Assembly (NCBI GenBank): GCA_021736645.1 | Contig: JAIPFM010000098.1 | Coordinates: forward strand, 19,872-83,871 | From: Phycisphaerae bacterium | Lineage (GTDB): Bacteria > Planctomycetota > Phycisphaerae > Sedimentisphaerales > Anaerobacaceae | Length of the DNA stretch: 64,000 nucleotides | Direction: 5' to 3' | In this document: positions 26,825 to 35,596 of the stretch, piece by piece | Layout: every line of letters begins with the position of its first letter | Position numbering within the stretch: position 1 is the first letter of the stretch | The notes under the pieces: generated by a model | Database searches by the model: none | The model's input: only the letters and a program-made list of their open reading frames with translations | What the model was told of the DNA's origin: nothing | Translations under genes and position numbers: made by a program

Positions 26825-26972
26825 GATGTGTATAGTATACTCATTGTTGCCTTGTGGCATGGGTGTTTGGATTTCTCGCTATGTGACCGATCAGAATAAG
26901 CGGGGTGTCCCATCGCGTCTTGACATGGTCACATATTCGGAGTCACTGTTGAATTAGAAAGGATGGCCCATC

Positions 26973-27731
26973 ATGAAATATCCAAAGGGTTTTACCCTCA
27001 TTGAATTACTGGTTGTGATCGCCATTATTGCCGTGCTCATGGGCATTCTGATGCCTGCCCTGCAGAGGGCCAGGGAGATGGGCAAGCGAATCAGCTGCAT
27101 GAGCAATCTGAAACAGCTCCAGCTTTGCTGGTCCATGTACGCAGACGATTTCAACGGCAAGATCGTGAACGGATCGGCCAGTTGGAACGCAGGGGGCGAA
27201 AATCCCTGGGCGTGGATTCCGCCGCGTGATGTGCCTTGGAATGACGCGCAGGCGACCTTTGAAAGGGGTGCCCTGTACAAATATTCCAACACGCCCAAGA
27301 TTTTCAAGTGCCCCACGGGCATACCGGGCGAATGGGCCACCTATGCCATTGTGGACGCCATGAACGGCCACGCCTGGGGCGGCGGGCTTCCCAAAGGGGT
27401 GTACATAAAAAACCGGGCTGATATTCGCCTACCCAGCAAACGCATTGTATTCATTGACGAGGGCCGTCTCAGTTTTGGCAGTTGGACCATTTATTACAAT
27501 GAGGAACGGTGGTGGGATCCAGTCCCGCTTCGGCACAGCAAGGGCACCACGTTTTCCTTTGCAGACGGCCATGCCGGGTATCGAAAATGGATGGACGCGC
27601 GCACCATTGAGATGGCCGAACGCTCATGGAAAAGCGAACCTGTAACGGGATTCACAGAGACGCATCCGAACAACGAGGACCTGCGCTGGGTCCAGCGGGG
27701 CGTCTGGGGAAAGCTCGGCTACGGAGAATGA
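26973..27731 (+). CDS. Pseudopilin-like secreted protein with H-X9-DG motif
   Basis: ATG 26973 follows AAAGGA at 9 bases and encodes [20 protein letters not shown], almost identical in the first 35 residues to the preceding paralogue, which implies a recent duplication of this part or strong constraint. The 252-residue protein ends with the family motif [20 protein letters not shown], an exact H-X9-DG. The middle ([22 protein letters not shown]) is typical of planctomycete type II pseudopilin-like proteins. The large LamG protein gene begins 47 bases downstream, so the pseudopilins may be secretion or display partners for it. The sequence shows this only by proximity. Confidence 0.9.
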   Translation: MKYPKGFTLIELLVVIAIIAVLMGILMPALQRAREMGKRISCMSNLKQLQLCWSMYADDFNGKIVNGSASWNAGGENPWAWIPPRDVPWNDAQATFERGALYKYSNTPKIFKCPTGIPGEWATYAIVDAMNGHAWGGGLPKGVYIKNRADIRLPSKRIVFIDEGRLSFGSWTIYYNEERWWDPVPLRHSKGTTFSFADGHAGYRKWMDARTIEMAERSWKSEPVTGFTETHPNNEDLRWVQRGVWGKLGYGE

Positions 27732-27777
27732 TCAGAGAAAGGCCGTGACACAGATGGAGTTCCTGAGGGCACACACA

Positions 27778-30450
27778 ATGGATAAGGGTATATGGCGGTG
27801 TACTGGCGTGTTGTTTTTGTTTGTCGCGTCTGCATTTTTTGTGGAGACCTCGGTATGTGCGGAGTCGTCCGATTTCTATGCCTACTATACAAGGCTGGCC
27901 TACGACGATGACAACAATACGGGCAAGTACGCGGACCTTGTCGTCAACCTGGGCCGCACGGGTCAACTCGTGTTCAGCCGTCAATACAGCTACCTGCCCT
28001 ACTGGCAGGCGTCCGGCAAGAAACTCTTCTTGGACAGGATCATCCCCTTTGTGGGTGACGGACCTGCTGAGCGTCCCGACAAGATCAACCAATGTTCCTA
28101 TGTGCGCCTCGTGGAGGACACACCTGACAAGATTACCGTGCACTGGCGGTACGCGCCGGACCAGCGGCGAGACAGCTTCACGCGCTTCAGGGAAACCTAC
28201 TGCGGTGACATCGCGCACTATTATGCCGAGTATTGCGACGAATACTTCACGGTCAGGGCAGACGGCTCAGTCACCAGACGGGTCAAGAAGGGCTGTTACA
28301 GGCTCGATGACTGGAACGACCCTGCCAATGAGGTCACCCAGACATTGAAGCTCAGCGCTTCAGGCCTCAGCGTCGAGAAGACCACCCCGGCCAGACTGCA
28401 GCACGTACCCGGTGAACCGGTTCAGGGGCCGGCCGTGATTGAAGAGAGCCGTCAGCCCCCTGCATTGTGGCTGAGATTTGATGAGGGATTGAAGCCCAAC
28501 GACCACATCACCCGGGAGAGCATTCAGGGGACCCGATGTGAAATCGGCGGTGTGGACACCCACTGGCGTGCGGGCGTGTCAGGCTCCAGTCTGTCCTTTG
28601 ACGGCTATACGAACAGGGTGACTGTCCCGGCCTCCGATGTGCCTGAGGTTCACCGCAGTTTTACCATCCAGGCCTGGATTGCGCCGCAGGAATATGCGTG
28701 GAACTGGGCCGGCATTGTGGACCGCGACCAGGACAAGAAGGCGGGGTATTCCCTGGGCATGAATCACATCGGGCAGATCGGGATCTACGCATACGTGAAC
28801 GGCGAGTGGCAGGGCCTCATGTCCGATGCCAAGGCGCCCCTGTTGACCTGGACCCATGTCACGGCCGTGTACGAGGACTCTTCGGGATTTTCCCTGTACT
28901 TCAACGACGTGCCGGTCGGCCGGAAAGAGGCATCCGGTACGATCCAGGACGCCGGGGATCTGGACCTGTACGTGGGTATGGCCCATGAACGACAATTTCC
29001 ATGGGCCTATGAACGTCAGGTCACCAAGCAGTTCCTTTCCAACATGGTGTTCAGCGGACGCATCGACGAGGTCAAGATCTTTGATAAGGCCCTGAGTCCC
29101 TCGGACATCTATTCGGACACCCTTCTGTCCAAACCCGAAGTCGCGACCCCGCTGCAATTCTGGGTACTGCCGGCCGGACCGGCCGCCGTGGATCACTTTG
29201 GCGCCTTCTATACAAAACTCCAATGCAGCCCCGAATGGGATGGGCTCTGGCGTGTGGGTGATGATGCGGACATTGTGGTGGCCTTTGACGACAAGCCCTG
29301 CAGGTTCGTGTTCTGGCGCGGGACCAACTACCTGCCCAGCCTGGTCAGCGAACCGGGCCCCGGCGGGATCTGGATGAGCGACCAGAGCCCGGAAAACTAC
29401 ACGGACGAGTGCTTCGAGCACATGTCCGACAAACTATGTCGGTTTTCACATGTGCGGTTGATCGAGAACACGGACGCCCGGGTCGTGGTGCACTGGCGCA
29501 ACACCAGTGTGAGCATCAGCTACGACTGGATGGAGGTCGACGACAAGGGCTGGGGCCTGTGGACGGACGAGTACTGGACCATCTACCCGGATGCCGCTGC
29601 CGTGCGCTACCAGGTCAGCCGCCGGCTCAAGGACCTGCCTGCGCAGACCCAGCAGAACGAACTGATGAGTCAGCCGGGCACGCGTCCCGAGGACAATGTG
29701 CCGTATGATGCTGTCACGCTCTCCAACCTGGACGGTGACACAGAGACCTGGAACTACTCGCTCGGCCAGACCTTCCTGAACAGTGCGTCCATCCAGGGCA
29801 ACAAGAACCTGGTGTACACGAATATCAACTCGACCTACAAGCATTTCAACATCGGCGAGATCGGGTCCTGGTGGAAGGTGTACAGTCAATGGGAATCCAT
29901 GCGCATGGCGTACGGCCATTCCAAATACAATGCATGGAACCACTACCCCTTTGGCCTGCTGCCCAGTGACGGCACCGTGGCCACGGGTATCGACAGGGTG
30001 ACATCGTCCTGCCTGGGCACACTCTACGGCCTGGAACACCTGCTGGCCGACGGCCGAACCGAGCTGTACAACCTCTATGGGATGACCGATCTGCCGGCCT
30101 CTGAGCTCAAGACGTTGAACCGGTCCTGGAACCAGCCGGCGGACATGACAGCCCTCAAGGGCGGCACCAGTGACGGTTACGACAAACGCCAGCGTGCGTA
30201 TCCCATCACCAGGACGTTGGATGCCATTGAGTTCAGCCTGGGTGCGTCAAAAGACCGTCCTGTCTTGAATCCTTGCTTTGTGATCAAGCACTGGGGCGGG
30301 GCGTCTGAAGCCCGTGTGGAGATCAATGGCAAAGAACAAAGGGGCAAACAGGTGCGTCAAGGCATTGTCCGGGATACGGATGGCACCCAAACCCTGGTGA
30401 TCTGGCTCGAGCAGACCACAACCCAGAAGACGAGTTATAAAATCCATTAG
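27778..30450 (+). CDS. Secreted LamG protein with a duplicated flanking domain
   Basis: ATG 27778 is chosen for its signal peptide (GIWRCTGVLFLFVASAFF...) and GAGGG at 8 bases; ATG 27754 is possible. In the 890-residue product a LamG domain at about residues 228-444 (SFTIQAWIAPQEY, WTHVTAVYEDSSGFSLYFND, GRIDEVKIFDKALSP) is flanked on both sides by copies of one unassigned domain. Matching blocks are YYTRLAYD/FYTKLQCS, YLPYWQ/YLPSLV, CSYVRLVEDTPDKITVHWR/FSHVRLIENTDARVVVHWR and DEYFTVRADGSV/DEYWTIYPDAAAV. The C-terminal 120 residues hold another beta-rich region. It probably binds or degrades polysaccharide at the cell surface; no catalytic motif is recognised. It is between the pseudopilins and the UroD gene (12-base gap). 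Confidence 0.85.
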   Translation: MDKGIWRCTGVLFLFVASAFFVETSVCAESSDFYAYYTRLAYDDDNNTGKYADLVVNLGRTGQLVFSRQYSYLPYWQASGKKLFLDRIIPFVGDGPAERPDKINQCSYVRLVEDTPDKITVHWRYAPDQRRDSFTRFRETYCGDIAHYYAEYCDEYFTVRADGSVTRRVKKGCYRLDDWNDPANEVTQTLKLSASGLSVEKTTPARLQHVPGEPVQGPAVIEESRQPPALWLRFDEGLKPNDHITRESIQGTRCEIGGVDTHWRAGVSGSSLSFDGYTNRVTVPASDVPEVHRSFTIQAWIAPQEYAWNWAGIVDRDQDKKAGYSLGMNHIGQIGIYAYVNGEWQGLMSDAKAPLLTWTHVTAVYEDSSGFSLYFNDVPVGRKEASGTIQDAGDLDLYVGMAHERQFPWAYERQVTKQFLSNMVFSGRIDEVKIFDKALSPSDIYSDTLLSKPEVATPLQFWVLPAGPAAVDHFGAFYTKLQCSPEWDGLWRVGDDADIVVAFDDKPCRFVFWRGTNYLPSLVSEPGPGGIWMSDQSPENYTDECFEHMSDKLCRFSHVRLIENTDARVVVHWRNTSVSISYDWMEVDDKGWGLWTDEYWTIYPDAAAVRYQVSRRLKDLPAQTQQNELMSQPGTRPEDNVPYDAVTLSNLDGDTETWNYSLGQTFLNSASIQGNKNLVYTNINSTYKHFNIGEIGSWWKVYSQWESMRMAYGHSKYNAWNHYPFGLLPSDGTVATGIDRVTSSCLGTLYGLEHLLADGRTELYNLYGMTDLPASELKTLNRSWNQPADMTALKGGTSDGYDKRQRAYPITRTLDAIEFSLGASKDRPVLNPCFVIKHWGGASEARVEINGKEQRGKQVRQGIVRDTDGTQTLVIWLEQTTTQKTSYKIH

Positions 30451-30462
30451 AACAGGATATCC

Positions 30463-31650
30463 ATGGGCATGACAGAAACCGCACCCATGACAGGGTATGA
30501 ACGATTGACCTGTGCGCTGGCGCACAGAGAGCCGGATCGCATCCCGTTTGATCTCGGCGGGACCATGGTGACGGGTATCAATATCCATGCGTTGAAGGCA
30601 CTTCGCGCACATCTCGGTCTTCAGGGCCCGGCAGAGCTGGCCGATGAAGTCACCCAGATGGGCAGGACACAGGACGATCTGGCCGATGCCCTGAACGTGG
30701 ACGTGCGCCACGTGCGTCCCATGCCTCCCTCCACACCGGGTCTCGCAAGGCATCCTGGTGAGTACCAGGGGTATGACCGGTTGATCGATGAGTTCGGTAT
30801 GGGCTGGCAGATGCCGATCCCCGGCGGGCATTACTATGACCTGTATCTAAGTCCCTTGAACACGGCGCGCACCGTCAGAGAGATTGAGGCCTATGCGTGG
30901 CCCGATCCGCTGGACGATGCCAGGTACGCCGGCATGAAAGCACAGGCCGATCATGTGGTCTTCCATGAAAAGAGAGGGTATGTGCTTGGACGCATGAGTT
31001 CGGGTATGTGGGAACATGCCATGTGGATGCGCGGCTATGAGCAGTTCTTCATGGACATGGCCATGGATGAAAAGATGGTGCATGCCATCATGCACAAGAT
31101 CCTCGAGATCAAGATGCAGTATTGGGGCAAGGCCCTGGACACGGTCGGCCAGAATGTCATGGTGATCTCCTGCGCCGACGATCTCGGTGCCCAGAACGGC
31201 CTCCTGGTCTCGCTCGACATGTACAAAAAGCTCATCTGGCCCTATCACCAGAAACTCTTTGCATTCATCAAGAAACGTGCACAATCCAGGGTGTACATCT
31301 TCTTTCACAATGACGGTGCGATCTATGAGACGCTGCCCCTGCTGATCGAGGCCGGCGTGGACATTTTAAACCCGTGGCAGGTCAACTGCAGGGGCATGGA
31401 GGATACCGCGAAATTCAAGCGCGAATTCGGCAAGGACCTGACGATCTGGGGCGGGAGCTGCGACACGCAGAAAGTCCTGCCGTTCGGGACCCCGCAGGAG
31501 GTGCGGGACGAGACGCGCCGCAGGATCGAAGATCTCGCGCCTGGCGGCGGTTTTGTATTCGCGCCCATTCACGTCATCCAGGGCGCAGTCCCGCCGCAGA
31601 ACATCATCGCGTGGTGGGAAACACTCCAGGCCTATGGGGTTTATATCTAG
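30463..31650 (+). CDS. Uroporphyrinogen decarboxylase (UroD/MtaA-like) family protein
   Basis: ATG 30463 (or 30469) follows AGGA closely, 12 bases after the LamG gene, so cotranscription is likely. The 395-residue protein has the URO-D superfamily opening ERLTCALAHREPDRIPFDLGG, the helical middle (YEQFFMDMAMDEKMVHAIMHKILE), the ISCADDLGAQNGLLVS segment and the C-terminal strand region GGGFVFAPIHVIQGAVPPQNI. It is not HemE proper: the heme enzyme's arginine-rich N-terminal pattern is replaced. The barrel resembles corrinoid methyltransferases and the UroD-like proteins that accompany sugar catabolism in planctomycetes, Lentisphaerae and Firmicutes. Cytoplasmic. A demethylation or decarboxylation of a glycan-derived compound is conceivable but unproven. 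Confidence 0.88.
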   Translation: MGMTETAPMTGYERLTCALAHREPDRIPFDLGGTMVTGINIHALKALRAHLGLQGPAELADEVTQMGRTQDDLADALNVDVRHVRPMPPSTPGLARHPGEYQGYDRLIDEFGMGWQMPIPGGHYYDLYLSPLNTARTVREIEAYAWPDPLDDARYAGMKAQADHVVFHEKRGYVLGRMSSGMWEHAMWMRGYEQFFMDMAMDEKMVHAIMHKILEIKMQYWGKALDTVGQNVMVISCADDLGAQNGLLVSLDMYKKLIWPYHQKLFAFIKKRAQSRVYIFFHNDGAIYETLPLLIEAGVDILNPWQVNCRGMEDTAKFKREFGKDLTIWGGSCDTQKVLPFGTPQEVRDETRRRIEDLAPGGGFVFAPIHVIQGAVPPQNIIAWWETLQAYGVYI

Positions 31651-31806
31651 TACGCACGTGGTCCGAACAAGACCTTGAGTTTTGCGGGTGCTTCGCAGAG
31701 AAACGCAGACCCCAGGAGGCACGTGAGGTCAGGGTATCCAGGCCTGATCGAGCATGGGAAGACGCGTTGTGTGATAAAGTGACACCATGGCCATGGGAGG
31801 CTGGCT

Positions 31807-32637
31807 TTATGTGAGGGTTGTCTCGTATCGGCGTTTTCGAATGGCCGATCCAGATGTGTCACTCCGAGCCAAACGATTTATAACCTCTTTGGATAATGCC
31901 ATGTATTCCTTGGCCCCTCTATTCTTGGGGGCATACGTGAAAATTGATTCTCCAGCGCTGGGGGCTTCTGCCAGACACACATTTTTATGAATCATGGGAT
32001 CGAAAACCAAATGACCGAAGAATTCTCGAAGCTGCTCCTGGACCTGACGACACAACAACGTCTGGTTCTCCACAAAGGTCAAGAGCAAACCCAACACCTT
32101 GACATCACTGGAATGAAAACGATTTCTCACAACGTGAACAGTCTCCAGCAATCGTTTGAGTCCTTCAATGGCATAATAGTGGGTTTGAACTGTGACTATC
32201 ACGCTACTGCTCGCCACCAGGGCATTTAGCATAAGCAGACTTATTGGCGGCGGGCAATCAATCACACAGTAATCATATTGGCTTGATACCCTGTCAAGCT
32301 TTTCTCGCAAAGACCATTCCTTGCCAGGCCGGCCCCTGAGATCCAGCTCTACTGCACCCAACATGATATTGCTGGGTACCAAAGACAATCCTGGCAGGCA
32401 GGTTTCAAGGGTTATATCATCGATCGACACATCACTCTCAACAAGTGCGTGGGTTATGGTACGGTCCAGATTATTGGGATCATGCCCAATCCCCAACGTT
32501 GCATGACCCTGAGGATCCATGTCCACCAGCAGAACTCGAGCTCCACCTACGGCCAGGGCTGCGCTCAGATTGACGGCGGTCGTCGTCTTTCCGCACCCAC
32601 CCTTTTGATTGGCTACTGAGATTGTCTTCATCGTCAT
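31807..32637 (-). CDS. ParA/Soj-family ATPase, orphan
   Basis: The 276-residue protein begins MTMKTISVANQKGGCGKTTT, the deviant Walker A motif of ParA/MinD ATPases. It continues with VLLVDMDPQGHATLGIG (Walker A' region) and DYCVIDCPPPISLLMLNAL (Walker B). The remainder (GLKRLLETVHVVRNR, VLGLLLTFVENQTLL) matches Soj-type ParA. Such ATPases bind DNA as ATP dimers and position chromosomes, plasmids or protein clusters. No ParB gene or parS-like repeat was seen beside it, and both neighbours are unrelated. It may therefore position some other cargo, or its partner may be elsewhere. The C-terminal tail (GSAIRKRRYETTLT) is basic. Confidence 0.93.
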   Translation of the reverse strand: MTMKTISVANQKGGCGKTTTAVNLSAALAVGGARVLLVDMDPQGHATLGIGHDPNNLDRTITHALVESDVSIDDITLETCLPGLSLVPSNIMLGAVELDLRGRPGKEWSLREKLDRVSSQYDYCVIDCPPPISLLMLNALVASSSVIVTVQTHYYAIEGLKRLLETVHVVRNRFHSSDVKVLGLLLTFVENQTLLCRQVQEQLREFFGHLVFDPMIHKNVCLAEAPSAGESIFTYAPKNRGAKEYMALSKEVINRLARSDTSGSAIRKRRYETTLT

Positions 32638-33078
32638 ACAAATGGCCTCGAATCACGTCCTCTACGGCTCAGATCTGCCAATCACGACTCTATGTGCTGG
32701 CTATACTAGGTATCGGATAGAATCTCAGTCAACTGTATGAATGGGTCTTAATATTCCGGACATTCACCTTTTGAGCCGTGTTGTCAGCGTCAGACGCTCT
32801 GACATGATCCGGCTGGCCTTGGCTGGCTAAAGCGTCCACCTGAGGCGTTGGCCTCCCATCGATCCCCGGGGGACCTGGTTTGGCCAGCCTGCACCTGGAC
32901 ACCTCGTTTGGCCTCCCCCTCGGTGAAGGCAGGCCGACTCAACGGTTTTGCTGGAGTATCTCAAAAAAAAATGTCGGTGAACTGCCCACGGTCCGAGAAG
33001 ACCGCGTTGTATTTATTGCGTTTCCTTATTTTTTTGGGGGCTCCCATGAAGTGCCTGGTTTTGGGCAGCTTCCACGTT
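32638..33078. other. Intergenic region holding a diverged repeat copy, no gene
   Basis: About 440 bases with no supported coding sequence. Two overlapping short plus-strand frames end near 33085 but lack initiation signals. The main content is a degenerate copy of the ~178-bp repeat, reported separately at 32791-32957. Confidence 0.45.
32791..32957 (+). repeat. Probable diverged third copy of the ~178-bp TIR element
   Basis: This stretch aligns along most of its length with the element at 48507-48685 in the same orientation. Shared blocks include GATC.GGCT, TCGATCCCC.GGGGACCTG and GCAGGC.GGCCGAC, in the same order and at similar spacing. The terminal inverted repeats are no longer clear. Many substitutions suggest an old insertion. 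Judged by eye only. Confidence 0.4.
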
Positions 33079-33483
33079 TTATAGGTTGAAGGTTCGGGGC
33101 GGGGCGCCGCTGAAATCCGCAATCATCGCCACAGCTTCGTCCAGGGTAAACACCTCAAAGGCCGGATTGTCGGGTGTCTTGTAGATTGATTTGACCAGAG
33201 GACTGGCCTCCTGAACCTTTCCCTTGATGGCAAGGTCCTGGGTGAAGACCACCTTGCCGCTGAGCCTCAGCCAGGAGAAGTCCTCGCCTGAGGCACATAA
33301 CTCCACATACGGCTGCCTCTGGATTTCCTTATACACGGTCTTCTGGTTTGATGTGCAGAAGTACAGCTTACCCTTGTGTTCCATCATGAGTTGCCAGGGT
33401 CGGACCTTGGGTCTTCCATCCATCCCTACGGTGGCGAAATACTGAATCTGGCTCTTAACAAGAAAGGTGAGGACGGTTTTCAT
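33079..33483 (-). CDS. Pyridoxamine 5'-phosphate oxidase-family flavin-binding protein
   Basis: ATG 33483 has GGAG 9 bases upstream and overlaps the stop of the preceding gene by four bases (ATGA-type), implying translational coupling. The 134-residue protein has the split-barrel pattern of small PPOX-family proteins: YFATVGMDGRPKVRPWQL, KLYFCTSNQKTVYKEIQRQPYVELC and WLRLSGKVVF. The C-terminal IYKTPDNPAFEVFTLDEAVAMIADF is characteristic of the short FMN- or heme-binding subgroup. Probably a cytoplasmic flavoreductase or FMN-binding protein. Coupling with an exported PQQ propeller gene is unusual and functionally unexplained. Length is normal for the subgroup. Confidence 0.85.
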   Translation of the reverse strand: MKTVLTFLVKSQIQYFATVGMDGRPKVRPWQLMMEHKGKLYFCTSNQKTVYKEIQRQPYVELCASGEDFSWLRLSGKVVFTQDLAIKGKVQEASPLVKSIYKTPDNPAFEVFTLDEAVAMIADFSGAPPRTFNL

Positions 33484-34700
33484 TCTTGAACACTCCACAG
33501 CGCAAGTGAATCCTGATCTTTGACATAGATGCGATTGCCCGATGCGACAGGATAAGCCTTGGGATCGTTCTGGGCCACCTTGTAGCTGGCCAGTGGCTTG
33601 AAACCAGCGGCGTCCAGTTCAAAGACAATCAGCTCTCCTTTCGGTGTCAATGCCATGGCGACTGATCCGGCAATGACAATAGAACCAAAACCCTGTCCAC
33701 CATCGATGTCTTTACTCCAGACTGTCTTGCCGTTTTTTGTGTTAATGCAGAAGAGTTTGTTGCCTTCAGACAAACCCAAAAACAGATTGTCTTTAAGGAC
33801 AGGCGTGCTGAATTTGACAGAGTTGTCCGGATTGGCCCACAACTCTGTATCGGCAAACCCGGCCCCGTCTTTTTTCAATCGACATGCTGTTGTCCCCCGT
33901 CCAGTCCCGGAATAGTAGAGCGTCCCGTTGACAAAGAGGGGCGTATCCGTATTGAGGGACATCCGGCTGCTGCCTGCATAGGGCTTTTCCCAGAGCAGTT
34001 TACCGTCTGCCAGACTGATTGCCACAATTCGTTTGTCTGTCTCTGCAACGACTGCTTTGATACCGTCGACATTGACCAGTGCGGGTGAGGCATAAGCCGC
34101 GCCGTCTCCTGTCCAATTCCACTTGAGATCTCCATTGCTCAGATTAAAAGCTGTCACGGATGCCTGTTCACCGCCCATTTGAGCGATACACATGCCATCG
34201 GCAATCAATGGAGAACTCGACGTATAGAACGTGGGCCAGTGCTTATCCACACTGTCCTTGCGCCAGAGGAGTTTGCCCGTGGCCGCCTCCACACAGGACA
34301 GTGTGCCTCGCACACCGTACGTGACGACCTTGCCCTCGGCCACCGTCGGCGAGCTGCGGGGACCGGCATAATTTCGCGCAGGCCCATCGGCTCCAGCGAC
34401 TGCATAGGTGTCCGTCCAAATCTCTTGACCGGTTTCGGCGTCCAGGCACCTCAGGACTTCGGTGTCGTCAGCACGAGCGAAAACATACAGCTTGCCACCG
34501 ACAAGGGCTGGTGTGGCAACCCCGTCGCCCACAACCACCGTCCATTTATTTGTGAGTTCCGCAGGCCACTTTGTCGGGGCTTTGAAATCTGCCTGTCCAT
34601 CTCGACTCGCGCCCAGCCACTGCGGCCAATCCTGAGCCGATGCATAGGGCATACTCGTTAAAACCAGAATCATTACCAACATTGTGAGTTGTTTTGCCAT
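33480..34700 (-). CDS. Secreted PQQ-binding-like beta-propeller protein
   Basis: ATG 34700 is chosen: GGAGG lies 7 bases upstream and a signal peptide follows (KQLTMLVMILVLTSMPYASAQ); the frame is open upstream to 34775 without support. The 406-residue protein opens with DWPQWLGASRDGQADF, the common start of planctomycete PQQ-repeat propellers. Its blades contain CLDAETGQEIWTD, CVEAATGKLLWRKDS, ISLADGKLLWEK and CINTKNGKTVWSKD. It is a paralogue in type of the protein at 14200, although overall similarity seems modest. Its stop codon overlaps the start of the PPOX gene. Exported; function unknown. Confidence 0.87.
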   Translation of the reverse strand: MAKQLTMLVMILVLTSMPYASAQDWPQWLGASRDGQADFKAPTKWPAELTNKWTVVVGDGVATPALVGGKLYVFARADDTEVLRCLDAETGQEIWTDTYAVAGADGPARNYAGPRSSPTVAEGKVVTYGVRGTLSCVEAATGKLLWRKDSVDKHWPTFYTSSSPLIADGMCIAQMGGEQASVTAFNLSNGDLKWNWTGDGAAYASPALVNVDGIKAVVAETDKRIVAISLADGKLLWEKPYAGSSRMSLNTDTPLFVNGTLYYSGTGRGTTACRLKKDGAGFADTELWANPDNSVKFSTPVLKDNLFLGLSEGNKLFCINTKNGKTVWSKDIDGGQGFGSIVIAGSVAMALTPKGELIVFELDAAGFKPLASYKVAQNDPKAYPVASGNRIYVKDQDSLALWSVQE

Positions 34701-34988
34701 GATCATACCTCCGTTAGGTGTTTCATAAATCGTCGAAGCGACTGCCGAATTAAAGCACGATGTTACTTCAACCAACTTGTTTTGGACTCCAATAGGTTCC
34801 CGTCTTCTCTAATTTGTTCCTGTCTTTTCCATGTCTGACTCCTGTTCAAAATGATTGTCCGTGGGTCCCAGCGCTGATCAGGCTCTGGGTCTGTTTGTTC
34901 TTGAGGGAATCGATGATCGTTTTCCTGCATGAAATTCAGTTCACCAACTCACTATTCGGTTCGTGCTCGAACCGTTAACTCAAAAAAA

Positions 34989-35441
34989 CTACCTGTTTAG
35001 ATTGGCTTCGATGACTCCCAACCATTCCACGAGATACTGGCGGTCTTTCTTCTTAACACCTTTGTAGACCCTTTCACTCAGGCGGCATGAGATCTCTTCG
35101 AAATCCGTACGCAGTTTTTGTCCGTCAGGAGTCAGCTCAATCAGAGTGATACGATTGTCCGTGTCACAGGCCAGTCTTCGCAGATAACCATGGCGTTCCA
35201 GCGTATTGATCATCACTGTCACCGTGGATTTGACGCGTCTGACATTTTCAACCACCGCCTTGATCGGGACTGGCTCTTTCTGCTGGAACAGAAAAGCAAA
35301 CACTGGACCATGTGCAGGGACAATGCCCAGGATAGCGCGTTCCCGCAATTCTGCCTCGATCAGAGCATTGGCTGATTCCCTGATTCGGGCAATCTGAGCA
35401 ATGATTCCTTCTGTATTCACGGTATGACCCTTGTTCATCAT
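34989..35441 (-). CDS. MarR-family transcriptional regulator
   Basis: Starts at 35441 or 35438 (tandem ATG codons) are preferred because the open frame upstream (to 35522) runs through the promoter region and lacks a ribosome-binding site. The product of about 150 residues has a MarR-type winged helix: ILGIVPAHGPVFAFL, a recognition region PIKAVVENVRRVKSTVTVMINTLERHGYLRR and the wing CDTDNRITLIELTPDGQ. Helices at both ends would form the dimer interface. MarR proteins usually repress a divergent gene in response to a small ligand. Here the divergent neighbour is the DUF4832 protein, with a perfect palindrome between them. Confidence 0.88.
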   Translation of the reverse strand: MMNKGHTVNTEGIIAQIARIRESANALIEAELRERAILGIVPAHGPVFAFLFQQKEPVPIKAVVENVRRVKSTVTVMINTLERHGYLRRLACDTDNRITLIELTPDGQKLRTDFEEISCRLSERVYKGVKKKDRQYLVEWLGVIEANLNR

Positions 35442-35540
35442 TCCAGCAAGTTTATGTCCAGGGATTTTATAATGGTTCGACGGCGAACAAAAGTCAAGTA
35501 AAAAAAAGCGACTTGAACGCACTGAATCAGTGTGGTATTT

Positions 35541-35555
35541 TGTATACAGTATACA
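35541..35555. promoter_or_regulatory. Perfect palindrome TGTATACAGTATACA, putative operator
   Basis: Seven-base arms TGTATAC and GTATACA flank a single central A. The site lies between the divergent MarR gene (start about 35441) and the DUF4832 gene (start 35597), about 40 bases before the latter. MarR-family operators are palindromes of this general size; GntR-type sites also have GTATAC-like arms. Assignment to the neighbouring MarR protein is by proximity only. Confidence 0.6.
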
Positions 35556-35596
35556 CGCTTGAATGGTCGCGGAAAGTATTAGTGAAGGACGGTGTC

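Noticed and set aside
26830..26840. GTATAGTATAC dyad after the first pseudopilin gene
   Set aside because: Only five-base arms, and the arms differ from the site at 35541; likely chance in an AT-rich spacer.
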